Positions 53,349-62,886 of a stretch of DNA of 64,000 nt are shown one piece after another (the stretch's first letter is position 1; each line of letters starts with the position of its first letter). Where the stretch lies: assembly GCF_009909615.1 (NCBI RefSeq), contig NZ_WWNE01000007.1, forward strand, positions 63,052 through 127,051, given 5' to 3'. This DNA comes from Acidiluteibacter ferrifornacis (GTDB taxonomy: Bacteria; Bacteroidota; Bacteroidia; Flavobacteriales_E; Vicingaceae). A program made the translations under genes and the position numbers. The notes below the pieces were generated by a model. It did not search any database and was not told where the DNA came from. It saw nothing but the letters and a program-made list of their open reading frames with translations.

Positions 53349-54257
53349 ATGAAACAGTTTTCCCTTCATGTTTGTCTTATACTTTCAATTAATCTTTTTT
53401 CCCAGAATAGTGACCCATCTCCTGCAGACCTACATCTTAAAAGTGGTCAATTAATAGATGCTATTCTGCTTTATGATTCTATTTATAATATAGATCCTAA
53501 CAATCGATTAAACACCTACAACTATGCATGCGCCTATGCGCTAATGGGTAACACAGACTCTGCATTTAAGTATTTGCATATCGCTACGGATTCCGATTCT
53601 ATGGTTCAGGCTTTAAATGACCCTGACTTTTATTTTTTAATTGATGATAATCGCTGGACAGAATTTGAGAATCAGATGATTGCAAAAATTGAGGCAAAAC
53701 ATCAAAAATACGCTAATCCTGAACTCTCAAAAGAGTTATGGCGTATGAAAATCAAAGATCAAGCTTTCTATTATCATCTAAAATTAGCGGACAAACAAAA
53801 TGGAATGGGTTCTCCAATTATTAAGGCATTATGGGAATTGAAGCACCTTATTAATGATGAAAACCTAGACCGAATCGAAGAAATAATCGCAGAAATTGGA
53901 TGGCCAAAAAGATCTGCTGTAGGAGGTAGTGCTGCTCAAACAGTATTCTTAATAATTCAGCATGCAGATTTAGAGACACAAAAAAAATACTTACCTATAA
54001 TGAAAGAAGCTGCTAATGAAAAGGAAGCAAGTTGGTCTTCTTTGGCATTATTAATCGATCGTATAGAAATGCGAGAAGGCCGTCCTCAAATTTATGGTTC
54101 TCAAATATCAAGAGATCAGGAAGGCAATTATAAGGTTTTTGAGATGATCGAACCCGAATATGTAAATCAACGCAGAAAAGAAGTCGGTTTGCCTCCACTT
54201 GAAAATTACGTTAAAAACTGGGGGATAACATGGGAAGTAGAACAGAAAACCAAATAG
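53349..54257 (+). CDS. Secreted DUF6624 protein with N-terminal TPR-like region
   Basis: The 302-residue protein has a short signal (LHVCLILSINLFSQN), a helical tetratricopeptide-like part at ~25-85 (NTYNYACAYALMGNTDSAFKYL), and a C-terminal DUF6624 domain recognisable by GWPKRSAVGGSAAQTVFLII, IQHADLETQKKYLP and RPQIYGSQI. The function of DUF6624 is unknown. It is probably monocistronic, with a shared bidirectional terminator towards lon. Confidence 0.75.
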   Translation: MKQFSLHVCLILSINLFSQNSDPSPADLHLKSGQLIDAILLYDSIYNIDPNNRLNTYNYACAYALMGNTDSAFKYLHIATDSDSMVQALNDPDFYFLIDDNRWTEFENQMIAKIEAKHQKYANPELSKELWRMKIKDQAFYYHLKLADKQNGMGSPIIKALWELKHLINDENLDRIEEIIAEIGWPKRSAVGGSAAQTVFLIIQHADLETQKKYLPIMKEAANEKEASWSSLALLIDRIEMREGRPQIYGSQISRDQEGNYKVFEMIEPEYVNQRRKEVGLPPLENYVKNWGITWEVEQKTK

Positions 54258-54262
54258 TTAAA

Positions 54263-54300
54263 ACAAAAAAACCTCATTCCTATAAAAAGAATGAGGTTTT
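54263..54300. terminator. Bidirectional terminator between the DUF6624 gene and lon
   Basis: A ten-base-pair stem (AACCTCATTC with GAATGAGGTT) is flanked by an A run on the left and a T run on the right. It can end the plus-strand DUF6624 gene and the minus-strand lon gene. Confidence 0.9.
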
Positions 54301-54320
54301 TAATTTTATAAACGCTCTAA

Positions 54321-56765
54321 TTAACTAATCTTAATCGGGTTATCTACTTTTGTTTTTAATAAAGCCAAATCAATGACTTCAATCATCTCAGTTACGTAAT
54401 GAAACTTTAAACCCTTTAAATAAGCTGCGTCAATTTCATCAATGTCTTTCTTATTGTCTATTGACAATATAATTTCCTTGATATCAGCTCGCTTAGCTGC
54501 CAAAATCTTTTCTTTGATCCCTCCTACTGGTAATACTCTACCTCTGAGGGTAATTTCTCCGGTCATCGCCAAATTTCTCTTCACTTTTCGTTGTGTAAAT
54601 GCCGATGCCAAAGCCGTCATCATAGAAATACCTGCAGATGGGCCGTCTTTTGGAGTCGCTCCTTCAGGAACGTGCAAATGAACATTCCAGTTTTCGAACA
54701 CTTCAGCATCCAATCCTAACGCTTCTGAATGAGCTTTTAAATACTCTAAAGCCAATGTAGCTGACTCTTTCATCACATTACCTAGATTTCCAGTCAACGT
54801 AAACTTGCCTTTACCTTTACTCAAACTAGTCTCAATGAACAAAATATCCCCTCCTACTGAAGTCCATGCTAAACCTGTCACCACTCCTGCAACATCATTG
54901 CCTTGATATTTATCTTTTGAATGTCCCGGTCCTAATATGGATTGCAAATCTGCTACAGAAATCTTTGGATTATAATCTTCTTCTAAAGCAATAGACTTTG
55001 CTGCATAACGCACTATACTAGCTAGCTTTTTCTCCAATCCTCTTACTCCCGACTCTCGTGTGTATTCTTCACATACCTTCTCAATGATCTCTTTTGAAAT
55101 TACTACGTCGGTTTTCTTTATTCCGTGAGACTCTAATAGCGTAGGAATTAAATGCTTCTTCGCTATTTCGACTTTTTCTTCGACAGTATATCCATTGATT
55201 TCAATGATTTCCATTCGATCTCTCAACGCAGGTTGAATGGTACTCAGACTATTCGCAGTAGCGATGAATAAAATTTTTGACAGATCGTAATCCATTTCTA
55301 TAAAGTTATCATAGAATGTGCTATTCTGTTCGGGATCTAATACTTCAAGCATTGCAGAAGAAGGGTCTCCATGATGATCGGAACCTAACTTATCAATTTC
55401 ATCTAAAACAAAAACAGGATTAGAAGTCTTTGACTTTTTTAAGCTTTGTAGGATTCTTCCAGGCATGGCACCGATATATGTTTTACGGTGTCCTCTTAAC
55501 TCAGCTTCATCCCTCAATCCTCCCAAAGACATTCGCACATATTTTCTCCCTAATGCCTCTGCTATTGACCTACCCAACGATGTTTTACCTACACCAGGAG
55601 GTCCGTACAAACATAAAATAGGAGATTTCATATCTCCCTTCAGTTTCAAAACTGCTAAATGTTCAATGATTCTTTTTTTCACTTCTTTCAGGCCAAAATG
55701 GTCTCTATCCAATACTTTTTGCGCCTTCTTTAAATCAAATTTATCTTTGGTGTATTCACTCCATGGTAAATCTAATAAAGTCTCTATATAATTGATCTGG
55801 ACAGAATATTCTGCAGAAGAAGAATTCATCCGTTGAAGTTTGTTCAACTCCTTCTCAAATCGTTCTTTCACCTCTTTAGTCCACTTTTTCTTTAGGGCTC
55901 TCTTTTTATACTCTGCAATCTCTTGCTCTTGAGGATTACCACCCAGCTCTTCTTGAATCATCTTCATTTGCTGATGCAAGAAATACTCCTTTTGCTGTTT
56001 GTCTATGTCCGTTTTTACTTTACTTTGAATATCGTTTTTAAGCTCTAACATTTGTAGATCTTTCGACAAATGAGTGAGTAACAACAAGGCTCGTTCTTTA
56101 GTATCCTTTTCTGATAATATTTGTTGTTTTTGAGCAACGGTAGCATTCATGTTGCTCGCTATAAAATTGATTAAGAAAGAAGGACTCTCTATATTTTTTA
56201 TCGCAAAAGACGCCTCAGAAGGTAGGTTTGGAGAATTATCTATAATTCTGAAAGACATATCCTTAATAGAATCTATTAGTGCAGTAAAAGCTTGATCAGT
56301 TGGAACCTCGCCTACCTCGTAATCTTCAACTTTAGCCTTGTGGTATGGCTCAGTTGCTGTTAATTCTATTATCTGAAATCTTTTCTTACCTTGAATAATC
56401 ACCGTAGTATTTCCGTCAGGCATTCTGAACATTTTCAAAATACGCGCGACGGTTCCCACTTTATTCATTTGCTCAAATACAGGATCTTCGATTTTATCAT
56501 CCAATTGAGAAACTACACCAATAGTCTTATCTCCCTTATTGGCATCTTGTATCAATTTTATTGATTTATCACGTCCTACTGTGATTGGAATAACCACACC
56601 AGGAAACAACACTGTATTTTTAAGCGGTAAAATTGGCAATTCATCAGGGGTTTCTTCAGAGTTCATATTCTCCTCATCCTCTGATGTCATTAATGGTATA
56701 AATTCTGTCTCATCATCAATCAATCCTGAAAAATTCAAGTGATCGAAATTAAAGCTATTCTTCAT
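54321..56765 (-). CDS. lon: ATP-dependent protease Lon
   Basis: The 814-residue cytoplasmic AAA+ protease has the LonA layout: N-terminal substrate domain (ELPILPLKNTVLFPGVVIPI), ATPase with Walker A GPPGVGKTSLG at 388-398 and Walker B VFVLDEIDKLG, and a Ser-Lys protease domain with S710 in PKDGPSAGI and K753 in GGIKEK. It degrades misfolded and regulatory proteins. The N-terminal extension before ELPIL is about 40 residues, common in Bacteroidota. A sigma-54-like element lies 78 nt upstream of the ATG, similar to that of dnaK. Confidence 0.97.
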   Translation of the reverse strand: MKNSFNFDHLNFSGLIDDETEFIPLMTSEDEENMNSEETPDELPILPLKNTVLFPGVVIPITVGRDKSIKLIQDANKGDKTIGVVSQLDDKIEDPVFEQMNKVGTVARILKMFRMPDGNTTVIIQGKKRFQIIELTATEPYHKAKVEDYEVGEVPTDQAFTALIDSIKDMSFRIIDNSPNLPSEASFAIKNIESPSFLINFIASNMNATVAQKQQILSEKDTKERALLLLTHLSKDLQMLELKNDIQSKVKTDIDKQQKEYFLHQQMKMIQEELGGNPQEQEIAEYKKRALKKKWTKEVKERFEKELNKLQRMNSSSAEYSVQINYIETLLDLPWSEYTKDKFDLKKAQKVLDRDHFGLKEVKKRIIEHLAVLKLKGDMKSPILCLYGPPGVGKTSLGRSIAEALGRKYVRMSLGGLRDEAELRGHRKTYIGAMPGRILQSLKKSKTSNPVFVLDEIDKLGSDHHGDPSSAMLEVLDPEQNSTFYDNFIEMDYDLSKILFIATANSLSTIQPALRDRMEIIEINGYTVEEKVEIAKKHLIPTLLESHGIKKTDVVISKEIIEKVCEEYTRESGVRGLEKKLASIVRYAAKSIALEEDYNPKISVADLQSILGPGHSKDKYQGNDVAGVVTGLAWTSVGGDILFIETSLSKGKGKFTLTGNLGNVMKESATLALEYLKAHSEALGLDAEVFENWNVHLHVPEGATPKDGPSAGISMMTALASAFTQRKVKRNLAMTGEITLRGRVLPVGGIKEKILAAKRADIKEIILSIDNKKDIDEIDAAYLKGLKFHYVTEMIEVIDLALLKTKVDNPIKIS

Positions 56766-56843
56766 CTTATCTCCTCTCGTTTTTTAGTCAAAATGGCAGA
56801 CTACTTCATAGTCGCAACCAATTTTAATTCAGGGGTGGGTTTA

Positions 56844-56860
56844 TTCAAGGGCTGTGCCAA
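56844..56860 (-). promoter_or_regulatory. Sigma-54-like element upstream of lon
   Basis: On the minus strand it reads TTGGCACAGCCCTTGAA: TGGCAC at -24, with GA instead of GC at the -12 position and the right 10-nt spacing. It matches the dnaK upstream element at 13 of 17 positions. Confidence 0.45.
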
Positions 56861-56886
56861 TCTGGAGAATCGGCAATTTTGTCAAT

Positions 56887-58068
56887 TTAATGTTTTCGAT
56901 AATTCGCTGTATGATCATATATCGACTTTAAAATGGCTTTATTCGTTTCATCTAAACTCATTCCTCGTCGCTCCATCATTCGGTTTCCTACTTCAAATGC
57001 TTTATCTAGTCTAAATGTTTCAAATCCATCACTTCCCCCCCAACTAAAGCTAGGGATATGTTTTATAGGAAATCCTCCACCAAAAACATTTGCGCACACT
57101 CCTACCACTGTGCCAGTATTAAACATGGTATTGATACCGCTTTTGGAGTGGTCTCCCATAGCTAAGCCACAAAATTGCAAGTTGGTATCCTCAAATCGTT
57201 CTGTTGTGTAACTCCAACAGCTTACAGTCCCATAATTATTTTTTAAATTCGAATTGTTGGTGTCGGCGCCTAGATTACACCATTCTCCAACAACAGAATT
57301 TCCCAGAAAACCTTCATGTCCTTTATTGGAATATCCAAAAATGACCGAATTATTTACCTCTCCACCTACTTTACAGTGAGGGCCAATTGTAGTTGGGCCA
57401 TAAATTTTTGTAGCACATTTTAATGTAGCACCCTCACCCATCGCAAAAGGACCGCGTATAATGCTTCCTTCCATAACTTCGGCATCCTTGCCGATATATA
57501 TAGGGCCGTTTTTTGTATTCAAAATAGCTGCTTCTACCTGAGCTCCCTGCTCTATAAAGACTTTACTCACATCACCCAATATAGTATTAGAAGAATCTAT
57601 TGACCTGCTAGTTCGGTTGGCGATCAGTTGGACAAAATCTTGCATCAATACAGTTCCATTCTTCCTAAAAATATCTGACCAATGTTGAATTGAAATAACT
57701 TCGGCTTTCAGTAATTGATTTCCTTCTAATTGTTCTATATCATTAAAACCTATTTCTTTACTTGATCTAAAAGCTACCAATGAATCATTGTCAAACAACA
57801 CCTCTTCTTGCTTTAAGTGCAGAATCTCCTTAATCAACTCCTCATTTGGTATATACCTTCCATTAATATAGATATTTTCAATTCCATACCGAACTGCATA
57901 TTTATCAGACAAATATTCGGGGCATAGAAATGACACTTCTTTACCCATTTTTCTTCTCCACTTCTCACTAATAGTGTCAATTCCTATTCTTAACTCTGCT
58001 GATGGCCTAGTAAGAGTAAATGGCATTAAGTCGGTACGATAATGATCATCAAATAAAATTACATTCAT
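56887..58068 (-). CDS. GlmU-like sugar nucleotidyltransferase with left-handed beta-helix
   Basis: The 393-residue protein starts with FDDHYRTDLMPFTLTRPSAE, typical of the Bacteroidota GlmU-like family, and has a degenerate nucleotidyltransferase domain (~1-160). A left-handed hexapeptide beta-helix follows (~170-340) with turns such as GPIYIGKDAEVMEGSIIRGP and KIYGPTTIGPHCKVGG. It is probably an acyl- or nucleotidyltransferase for amino sugars, but the classical GlmU loop GxGTRM is missing, so it need not make UDP-GlcNAc. It lies upstream of lon on the same strand. Confidence 0.8.
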   Translation of the reverse strand: MNVILFDDHYRTDLMPFTLTRPSAELRIGIDTISEKWRRKMGKEVSFLCPEYLSDKYAVRYGIENIYINGRYIPNEELIKEILHLKQEEVLFDNDSLVAFRSSKEIGFNDIEQLEGNQLLKAEVISIQHWSDIFRKNGTVLMQDFVQLIANRTSRSIDSSNTILGDVSKVFIEQGAQVEAAILNTKNGPIYIGKDAEVMEGSIIRGPFAMGEGATLKCATKIYGPTTIGPHCKVGGEVNNSVIFGYSNKGHEGFLGNSVVGEWCNLGADTNNSNLKNNYGTVSCWSYTTERFEDTNLQFCGLAMGDHSKSGINTMFNTGTVVGVCANVFGGGFPIKHIPSFSWGGSDGFETFRLDKAFEVGNRMMERRGMSLDETNKAILKSIYDHTANYRKH

Positions 58069-58133
58069 CTGTTTTGAGTATTTATAGTCAAAAGTAGTGA
58101 AAATGGATGCGCCTTATTCCCCAAAGAGTTTAC

Positions 58134-58141
58134 TAAATTTG
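58134..58141 (+). promoter_or_regulatory. -7 box (TAAATTTG) 4 nt before a small ORF
   Basis: It is a perfect TAnnTTTG match ending 4 nt upstream of the ATG at 58146. The predicted transcript starts at or near the start codon, as in the flavoprotein gene at 27072. Confidence 0.45.
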
Positions 58142-58145
58142 CCTT

Positions 58146-58325
58146 ATGTATAGAAAAGATCAACTCAAAGGAATTGTTGCAATTATATTGTTTGGACTAA
58201 TTGGGATTAGTTTTTTCATCTTTGGTGATGAAAGTACGATAACAAGATATGTTGCCATAATATCCTTTGCAATCTGGTTGATTTCTATCTATTTTATCAA
58301 TAAAAAATTTGAAAAAAAAGATTAA
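58146..58325 (+). CDS. Small two-helix membrane protein (59 aa)
   Basis: A short open frame starts with ATG (MYRKDQLKGI) and encodes 59 residues with two hydrophobic helices (about 9-27 and 35-52) and a basic tail (INKKFEKKD). A -7 box lies directly upstream and the stop is 3 nt before the ybaB ATG, so the two are probably co-transcribed. The composition (positive ends, two clean helices) looks like a real small membrane protein. Family and function are not recognised. Confidence 0.6.
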   Translation: MYRKDQLKGIVAIILFGLIGISFFIFGDESTITRYVAIISFAIWLISIYFINKKFEKKD

Positions 58326-58328
58326 AGT

Positions 58329-58634
58329 ATGTTCGGAGATATGATGGGTAAGTTGCAAGAAATGCAACAGCAAACTGAGAAAATTAAAAAGAGATTAGAT
58401 ACTATAAGCGTGGAAGGAGAAGCCGAAAATGGACTAATAAAAGTAGTTGCCACCGCTAATAAAAAAATAACTTCTATCGCTATTGACGACCGTTTAATGT
58501 CTGAAGGTGACAAAGAGCAGATTGAGGATTTAATGATGGTTGCCATCAACAAAGCAATTGAGAAAGCTGAGAATGTTTCCAATGCCGAAATGGCAGGAGC
58601 TGCAAAAGGAATGCTACCAGGATTTGGGATGTAA
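58329..58634 (+). CDS. YbaB/EbfC nucleoid-associated protein
   Basis: The 101-residue protein has the YbaB/EbfC pattern: MFGDMMGKLQEMQQQTEKIK, then VVATANKKITSIAIDD and DLMMVAINKAIEKAENVS, and a MAGAAKGMLPG tail. It forms a dimer that binds DNA without strong sequence preference. recR and dnaX, common neighbours in other phyla, are absent here. It follows the small membrane protein by 3 nt. Confidence 0.93.
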   Translation: MFGDMMGKLQEMQQQTEKIKKRLDTISVEGEAENGLIKVVATANKKITSIAIDDRLMSEGDKEQIEDLMMVAINKAIEKAENVSNAEMAGAAKGMLPGFGM

Positions 58635-58637
58635 GTT

Positions 58638-59348
58638 TTATTGGTGAAGTCCCAATTGAAGTGCGATTACCATATTGGGTAATTCTCCATATTTTGCTTT
58701 TGAGTCAAAAACATCTGACAAACGATACCTAAAGTCTAGTGCAAATCGGTTAAATCCAATTCGCGCAGTTAGACCATATGCATAGTCGTTCATGTATTCC
58801 AAAAAGTAATTCTTTACAACAGTTCTACCTGCTCCCGGAATAGCATCTTCATTTTTAGTGTAGTGAACATTCCTATAATTCCAATTTCCGTAGGCTCCTA
58901 TATCTATAAAAATCCCAGCAGAATGGTCTTTATTTTTCAACTTAAATCGATTAAAAACTAAAACCTCTAAAGCATTATTTGCTAACATCTCTTTATCGTG
59001 CAACTCTCCATCCGGCAAATTCTTTAATGAATCTTGAACTGGTAAATAACGTGTTCTTAGGTAAGCAATCTCATATCCCAATTCATAAAACTTAGTAAGC
59101 CTATATTTTGATCTAAACCCAACACTAAAGGTAGATGAATTACCATACTTTATAGAACTACTATCTCCAACAGATTCCCCTATAATGAAACCATATGACA
59201 AGAAGGCATGAGTATATTTGGCTTTGTTTGGACCTCTTTTAGGAATGGTTAAATCATCCAAATTTCGATTGTATTCATCTACTCTATCTTCTTGGGCATA
59301 ACTGGTAGAAAGAAATAAAAGCAAAACTAAACTAGTAATTATTCGCAT
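58638..59348 (-). CDS. Outer-membrane beta-barrel protein
   Basis: The ATG at 59348 gives a signal peptide (MRIITSLVLLLFLSTSYAQ) and 236 residues. The longer frame to 59495 would run through threonine aldolase on the other strand. The mature part has alternating beta-strands with aromatic residues (AFLSYGFIIGESV, STFSVGFRSKYRLTKFYELGY, LDFRYRLSDVF), as in small outer-membrane barrels. No family was recognised. A TATATTTG box (minus strand, 59383-59390) lies 34 nt upstream. Confidence 0.7.
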   Translation of the reverse strand: MRIITSLVLLLFLSTSYAQEDRVDEYNRNLDDLTIPKRGPNKAKYTHAFLSYGFIIGESVGDSSSIKYGNSSTFSVGFRSKYRLTKFYELGYEIAYLRTRYLPVQDSLKNLPDGELHDKEMLANNALEVLVFNRFKLKNKDHSAGIFIDIGAYGNWNYRNVHYTKNEDAIPGAGRTVVKNYFLEYMNDYAYGLTARIGFNRFALDFRYRLSDVFDSKAKYGELPNMVIALQLGLHQ

Positions 59349-59382
59349 AGGTCGTAAATTGGCCATTAGAAAATTAAGACCA

Positions 59383-59390
59383 CAAATATA
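59383..59390 (-). promoter_or_regulatory. -7 box (TATATTTG) for the beta-barrel gene
   Basis: It is a TAnnTTTG match on the minus strand, 34 nt before the ATG at 59348. It touches the start codon of the divergent threonine aldolase gene. Confidence 0.4.
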
Positions 59391-60409
59391 TGATAATTGA
59401 TCTTCGAAGTGATACCGTAACACAACCAACACCAGCAATGTTATCAGCAATGATGCAAGCCGTTGTAGGTGATGATGTTTTAGGCGACGACCCAACCGTT
59501 AGGAAGTTGGAAGTTTACGCTGCCGATTTATTTGGAATGGAGGAGGCTTTGTTCTGTCCGTCAGGAACCATGACCAATCAAATTGCAATAAAAGTTCACA
59601 CCAATAGCCCCGGGGAAGTCATTTGTAGTGACATAGCGCATATCTACAGGTACGAAGGAGGAGGAATAGGGTTCAATTCAGGATTATCTACTCGATTATT
59701 AGATGGAGACCGTGGACAAATCTCGGCAGAATCAGTTGTGCAGAACATCAACCCAGATGATGTGCATGCTCCTCCTACTCAATTAGTATCGATAGAAAAT
59801 ACCTGTAATAAGGGAGGAGGAAGCATTTACGATTTTGAAGAAGTAAAAGCCATTGCGGCCATTTGTAAGGAACATCAGATACCTTTTCATCTGGATGGGG
59901 CTCGATTATTCAATGCTATTGTAGAAACAGAGCAAACACCAAAAGATTATGGTGAACAATTCGACTCCATTTCTATCTGTCTTTCCAAAGGTTTAGGTGC
60001 ACCAGTTGGATCCCTCTTATTAGGCAACAATTCTTTTATCAAGAAGTCAAGAAGAATTCGTAAAATTTTAGGCGGAGGTATGCGTCAAGCAGGATTTTTG
60101 GCCGCAGCTGGTCTTTTTGCTTTGACCAATAATATCGATCGATTGAAAGACGATCATGAATTAGCAAAAAAAATAGCTGAAATTTTGGATTGTCACCCTT
60201 TAGTAGAACATGTTCTAGAAGTAGAAACCAACATTGTCATTTTTGTTCATTCAGAGCGTATCACTACCGCTAATTTTCTAACACAACTTAAAGAAAACGG
60301 GATACTTGCTGTTCAAATGGGACATCAACAAATTCGATTGGTAACTCATCTAAGTTTACCTAAAAATGTGCTTCAATTGTTCAAAAATGCAATTGAAAAA
60401 ATCCAGTAA
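59390..60409 (+). CDS. ltaE: Low-specificity L-threonine aldolase
   Basis: The 339-residue PLP enzyme cleaves L-threonine or L-allo-threonine to glycine and acetaldehyde. Family features are [16 protein letters not shown] at the start, [35 protein letters not shown] and the PLP-lysine segment [15 protein letters not shown]. Length is normal. The gene is divergent from the beta-barrel gene across 41 nt. Confidence 0.95.
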   Translation: MIIDLRSDTVTQPTPAMLSAMMQAVVGDDVLGDDPTVRKLEVYAADLFGMEEALFCPSGTMTNQIAIKVHTNSPGEVICSDIAHIYRYEGGGIGFNSGLSTRLLDGDRGQISAESVVQNINPDDVHAPPTQLVSIENTCNKGGGSIYDFEEVKAIAAICKEHQIPFHLDGARLFNAIVETEQTPKDYGEQFDSISICLSKGLGAPVGSLLLGNNSFIKKSRRIRKILGGGMRQAGFLAAAGLFALTNNIDRLKDDHELAKKIAEILDCHPLVEHVLEVETNIVIFVHSERITTANFLTQLKENGILAVQMGHQQIRLVTHLSLPKNVLQLFKNAIEKIQ

Positions 60410-60474
60410 AACAAATGGTTGATAATTCAATAAATTTAGAAGAGTAACAAAAGTGACATCTTTTATAATTTTAT

Positions 60475-60482
60475 TAGTTTTG
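60475..60482 (+). promoter_or_regulatory. Putative -7 box for class I aldolase (TAGTTTTG)
   Basis: It is a TAnnTTTG match 38 nt upstream of the ATG at 60521, with no clear -33 TTG in the T-rich upstream stretch. Confidence 0.35.
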
Positions 60483-60520
60483 TCCTCCAGTATATTAACA
60501 ATCTATAAAAAGAAACAAAA

Positions 60521-61579
60521 ATGTCCTATAACAATATTGTAGACTTGCTTGGTAAAGAATCAGACAATTTACTGAACCATGAGTGCAAGACCATAAGTAA
60601 AGATATGCTTCACCTTCCAGGTGCAGACTTTATTGATAATGTGTTTAAGGACACCAATAGAAGTCCACAAGTATTAAGAAGCCTACAAGCATTATATGGA
60701 CATGGACGATTAGCAAATACTGGATATGTATCTATCTTACCTGTAGATCAAGGAATAGAACATTCAGCAGGAGCTTCATTTGCACCCAACCCTATTTACT
60801 TTGATCCTGAAAACATTATAAAATTAGCGATTGATGGAGGATGTAATGCCGTTGCCTCTACTTTTGGAGTTCTAGCTTCTTGTTCAAGAAAATACGCTCA
60901 TAAAATTCCTTTCGTTGTAAAATTAAATCACAATGAATTTTTGACCTACCCTGAGACTTATTCTCAAATTTCATTTGGTTCGGTAGAAGAAGCATGGAAT
61001 CTTGGGGCTACTGCTGTAGGAGCCACAATTTATTTTGGTTCTGATGACAGTAACCGCCAAATTGTTGAAATTGCTCAGGCATTTGAAAGAGCTCACGAAT
61101 TAGGAATGGCTACCATTCTATGGTGCTACTTAAGAAATCCAGGCTTCAAGAAAGACGGAGTAGATTATCATACTGCAACTGATTTGACTGCACAAGCCAA
61201 TCACCTTGGGGTAACAATTCAAGCTGACATTATAAAACAAAAATTACCTACTAACAATGGTGGATATAATGCCATCAATTTTGGTAAAACACATAAAAGT
61301 GTCTATTCACAATTAACCACTGATCATCCAATTGATTTATGTCGTTACCAAGTTGCAAATTGCTACATGGGAAGAAATGGATTAATTAATTCAGGAGGAG
61401 CATCAGCAGGGGCTACAGACTTATCTGAAGCTGTAACAACTGCAGTAATCAATAAACGTGCAGGTGGACATGGTTTGATTTCTGGAAGAAAAGCATTCCA
61501 AAAACCAGTAAATGAAGGGATTCAATTATTAAATGCCATCCAAGATGTTTACCTTGCAAAGGAAATCACAATAAGCTAA
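60521..61579 (+). CDS. fbaB: Class I fructose-bisphosphate aldolase (DhnA type)
   Basis: The 352-residue TIM-barrel enzyme shows [41 protein letters not shown] and [18 protein letters not shown], as in bacterial DhnA/FbaB class I aldolases. It interconverts fructose 1,6-bisphosphate and triose phosphates through a lysine Schiff base, without metal. It is followed by accD on the same strand, 24 nt away. Confidence 0.93.
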   Translation: MSYNNIVDLLGKESDNLLNHECKTISKDMLHLPGADFIDNVFKDTNRSPQVLRSLQALYGHGRLANTGYVSILPVDQGIEHSAGASFAPNPIYFDPENIIKLAIDGGCNAVASTFGVLASCSRKYAHKIPFVVKLNHNEFLTYPETYSQISFGSVEEAWNLGATAVGATIYFGSDDSNRQIVEIAQAFERAHELGMATILWCYLRNPGFKKDGVDYHTATDLTAQANHLGVTIQADIIKQKLPTNNGGYNAINFGKTHKSVYSQLTTDHPIDLCRYQVANCYMGRNGLINSGGASAGATDLSEAVTTAVINKRAGGHGLISGRKAFQKPVNEGIQLLNAIQDVYLAKEITIS

Positions 61580-61603
61580 AGAATATTGGAGACAGAAGAG
61601 CAA

Positions 61604-62449
61604 ATGAGTTGGTTTAAACGAATAAAAGAAGGAATTCTTACTCCTACTAAAGAGAAAAAAGAATTACCGGAAGGCCTTTGGTACAGTTGTCCCAAATGTA
61701 AGCATGTAGTGCCCAACAATGATCATATCGAGAATCAAAAGGTATGTGAAGAATGTGGATATCACGAACGAGCTAGCTCCGAGGAGTATTTTAAAATCAT
61801 TTTTAATGATGGAAAATACTTGGAGTTAGATGCAGACATGACATCAGGTGACCCACTAAAATTCACCGATACTAAAAAGTATACGGATCGTTTAAAAGCG
61901 ACCCAAAAGAAGACCAAATTAAAAGATGCTGTAAGAACGGCTGTTGGGGAAATAGGGGATAATCAATTGGTAGTAGCTGCTATGGACTTTGCCTTTATTG
62001 GTGGATCGATGGGTTCAGTAGTTGGTGAAAAGATTGCAAGAGCTATTGATTATTCCATTGCGAATAATATTCCTTTTTTGATGATTTCAAAATCGGGTGG
62101 TGCAAGAATGATGGAAGCTGCATTTTCTTTAATGCAAATGGCTAAAACATCTGCAAAGTTATCTCAGCTCTCTAAGGCAAAAATTCCATATATCAGCTTG
62201 TTAACAGACCCTACAACCGGAGGTATTACTGCTTCCTTTGCCATGTTAGGAGATATCAATATTTCTGAACCCGGAGCGTTGATAGGTTTTGCAGGCCCTA
62301 GAGTAGTAAAAGAAACCATTGGTAAAGACTTACCTAAAGATTTTCAAACTGCTGAGTTTGTTTTAGAACATGGGTTCCTTGATTTTATAGTTAATAGAAA
62401 AGAGTTAAAACAAAAATTAATTCAAGTATTGAATTTATTTAAAAAGTAA
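61604..62449 (+). CDS. accD: Acetyl-CoA carboxylase carboxyltransferase subunit beta
   Basis: The ATG at 61604 gives the usual start [14 protein letters not shown] and 281 residues; an upstream in-frame TTG at 61586 is ignored. The N-terminal zinc ribbon has CPKC and CEEC pairs. The carboxyltransferase fold shows [32 protein letters not shown] and [18 protein letters not shown]. With AccA it moves carboxyl from biotin to acetyl-CoA, the first step of fatty acid synthesis. accA is not in the window. Confidence 0.96.
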   Translation: MSWFKRIKEGILTPTKEKKELPEGLWYSCPKCKHVVPNNDHIENQKVCEECGYHERASSEEYFKIIFNDGKYLELDADMTSGDPLKFTDTKKYTDRLKATQKKTKLKDAVRTAVGEIGDNQLVVAAMDFAFIGGSMGSVVGEKIARAIDYSIANNIPFLMISKSGGARMMEAAFSLMQMAKTSAKLSQLSKAKIPYISLLTDPTTGGITASFAMLGDINISEPGALIGFAGPRVVKETIGKDLPKDFQTAEFVLEHGFLDFIVNRKELKQKLIQVLNLFKK

Positions 62450-62470
62450 TTTATTTTTAAATAAATTTAT

Positions 62471-62478
62471 TACATTTG
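62471..62478 (+). promoter_or_regulatory. -7 box (TACATTTG) for rpsO
   Basis: It is a perfect TAnnTTTG match 34 nt before the rpsO ATG, preceded by a T/A-rich stretch. The layout fits a strong ribosomal-gene promoter in this phylum. Confidence 0.5.
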
Positions 62479-62512
62479 CAGCCTTAAAATTTACAAGAAT
62501 AAAAGAAGAGAT

Positions 62513-62782
62513 ATGTATCTTACTACAGAAATTAAAGAAGGATTTTTCGAGAAATACGGAGAGAAGAAAACAAATACTGGTTCTACAGAAGGTCAAATTG
62601 CATTATTTACCCACAGAATTAGTCATCTTACAGAGCACTTGAAAAAAAATCATAAAGATTTTAACACTGAGCGTTCATTAGTAAGATTAGTAGGTAAAAG
62701 AAGAAATCTTTTAGATTACTTAAAAAACAAAGACATTAACAAATACAGAGAATTAATTAAAGATCTTGGAATTAGAAAATAA
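62513..62782 (+). CDS. rpsO: 30S ribosomal protein S15
   Basis: The 89-residue protein carries S15 signatures NTGSTEGQIALFTHRISHLT and HSLVRLVGKRRNLLDYL-like segments (here RSLVRLVGKRRNLLDYL). It binds the central domain of 16S rRNA early in 30S assembly. Its place directly before pnp is conserved in many bacteria. An intrinsic terminator lies in the gap to pnp. Confidence 0.97.
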   Translation: MYLTTEIKEGFFEKYGEKKTNTGSTEGQIALFTHRISHLTEHLKKNHKDFNTERSLVRLVGKRRNLLDYLKNKDINKYRELIKDLGIRK

Positions 62783-62825
62783 TTTCTTGAAAGCAACTTT
62801 AATTTTCATAGCATAAGAATCATTT

Positions 62826-62855
62826 GGGGGACTGTTTTACATTCCCCCTTTTTTT
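62826..62855 (+). terminator. Intrinsic terminator between rpsO and pnp
   Basis: GGGGGA pairs with TCCCCC around an 11-nt loop, followed by seven T residues. It lies 43 nt after the rpsO stop and may end most rpsO transcripts, with partial read-through to pnp. Confidence 0.85.
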
Positions 62856-62886
62856 ATTTATCAACTGACAACAGAAAACAATAATT

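Noticed and set aside
56739-57014. Plus-strand open frame across the lon-GlmU-like gap
   Set aside because: It overlaps both genes in antisense and covers the lon upstream element; the translation has no recognisable features.
59349-59495. N-terminal extension of the beta-barrel gene up to 59495
   Set aside because: It would run through the start of threonine aldolase on the other strand and bury the signal peptide that begins at 59348.
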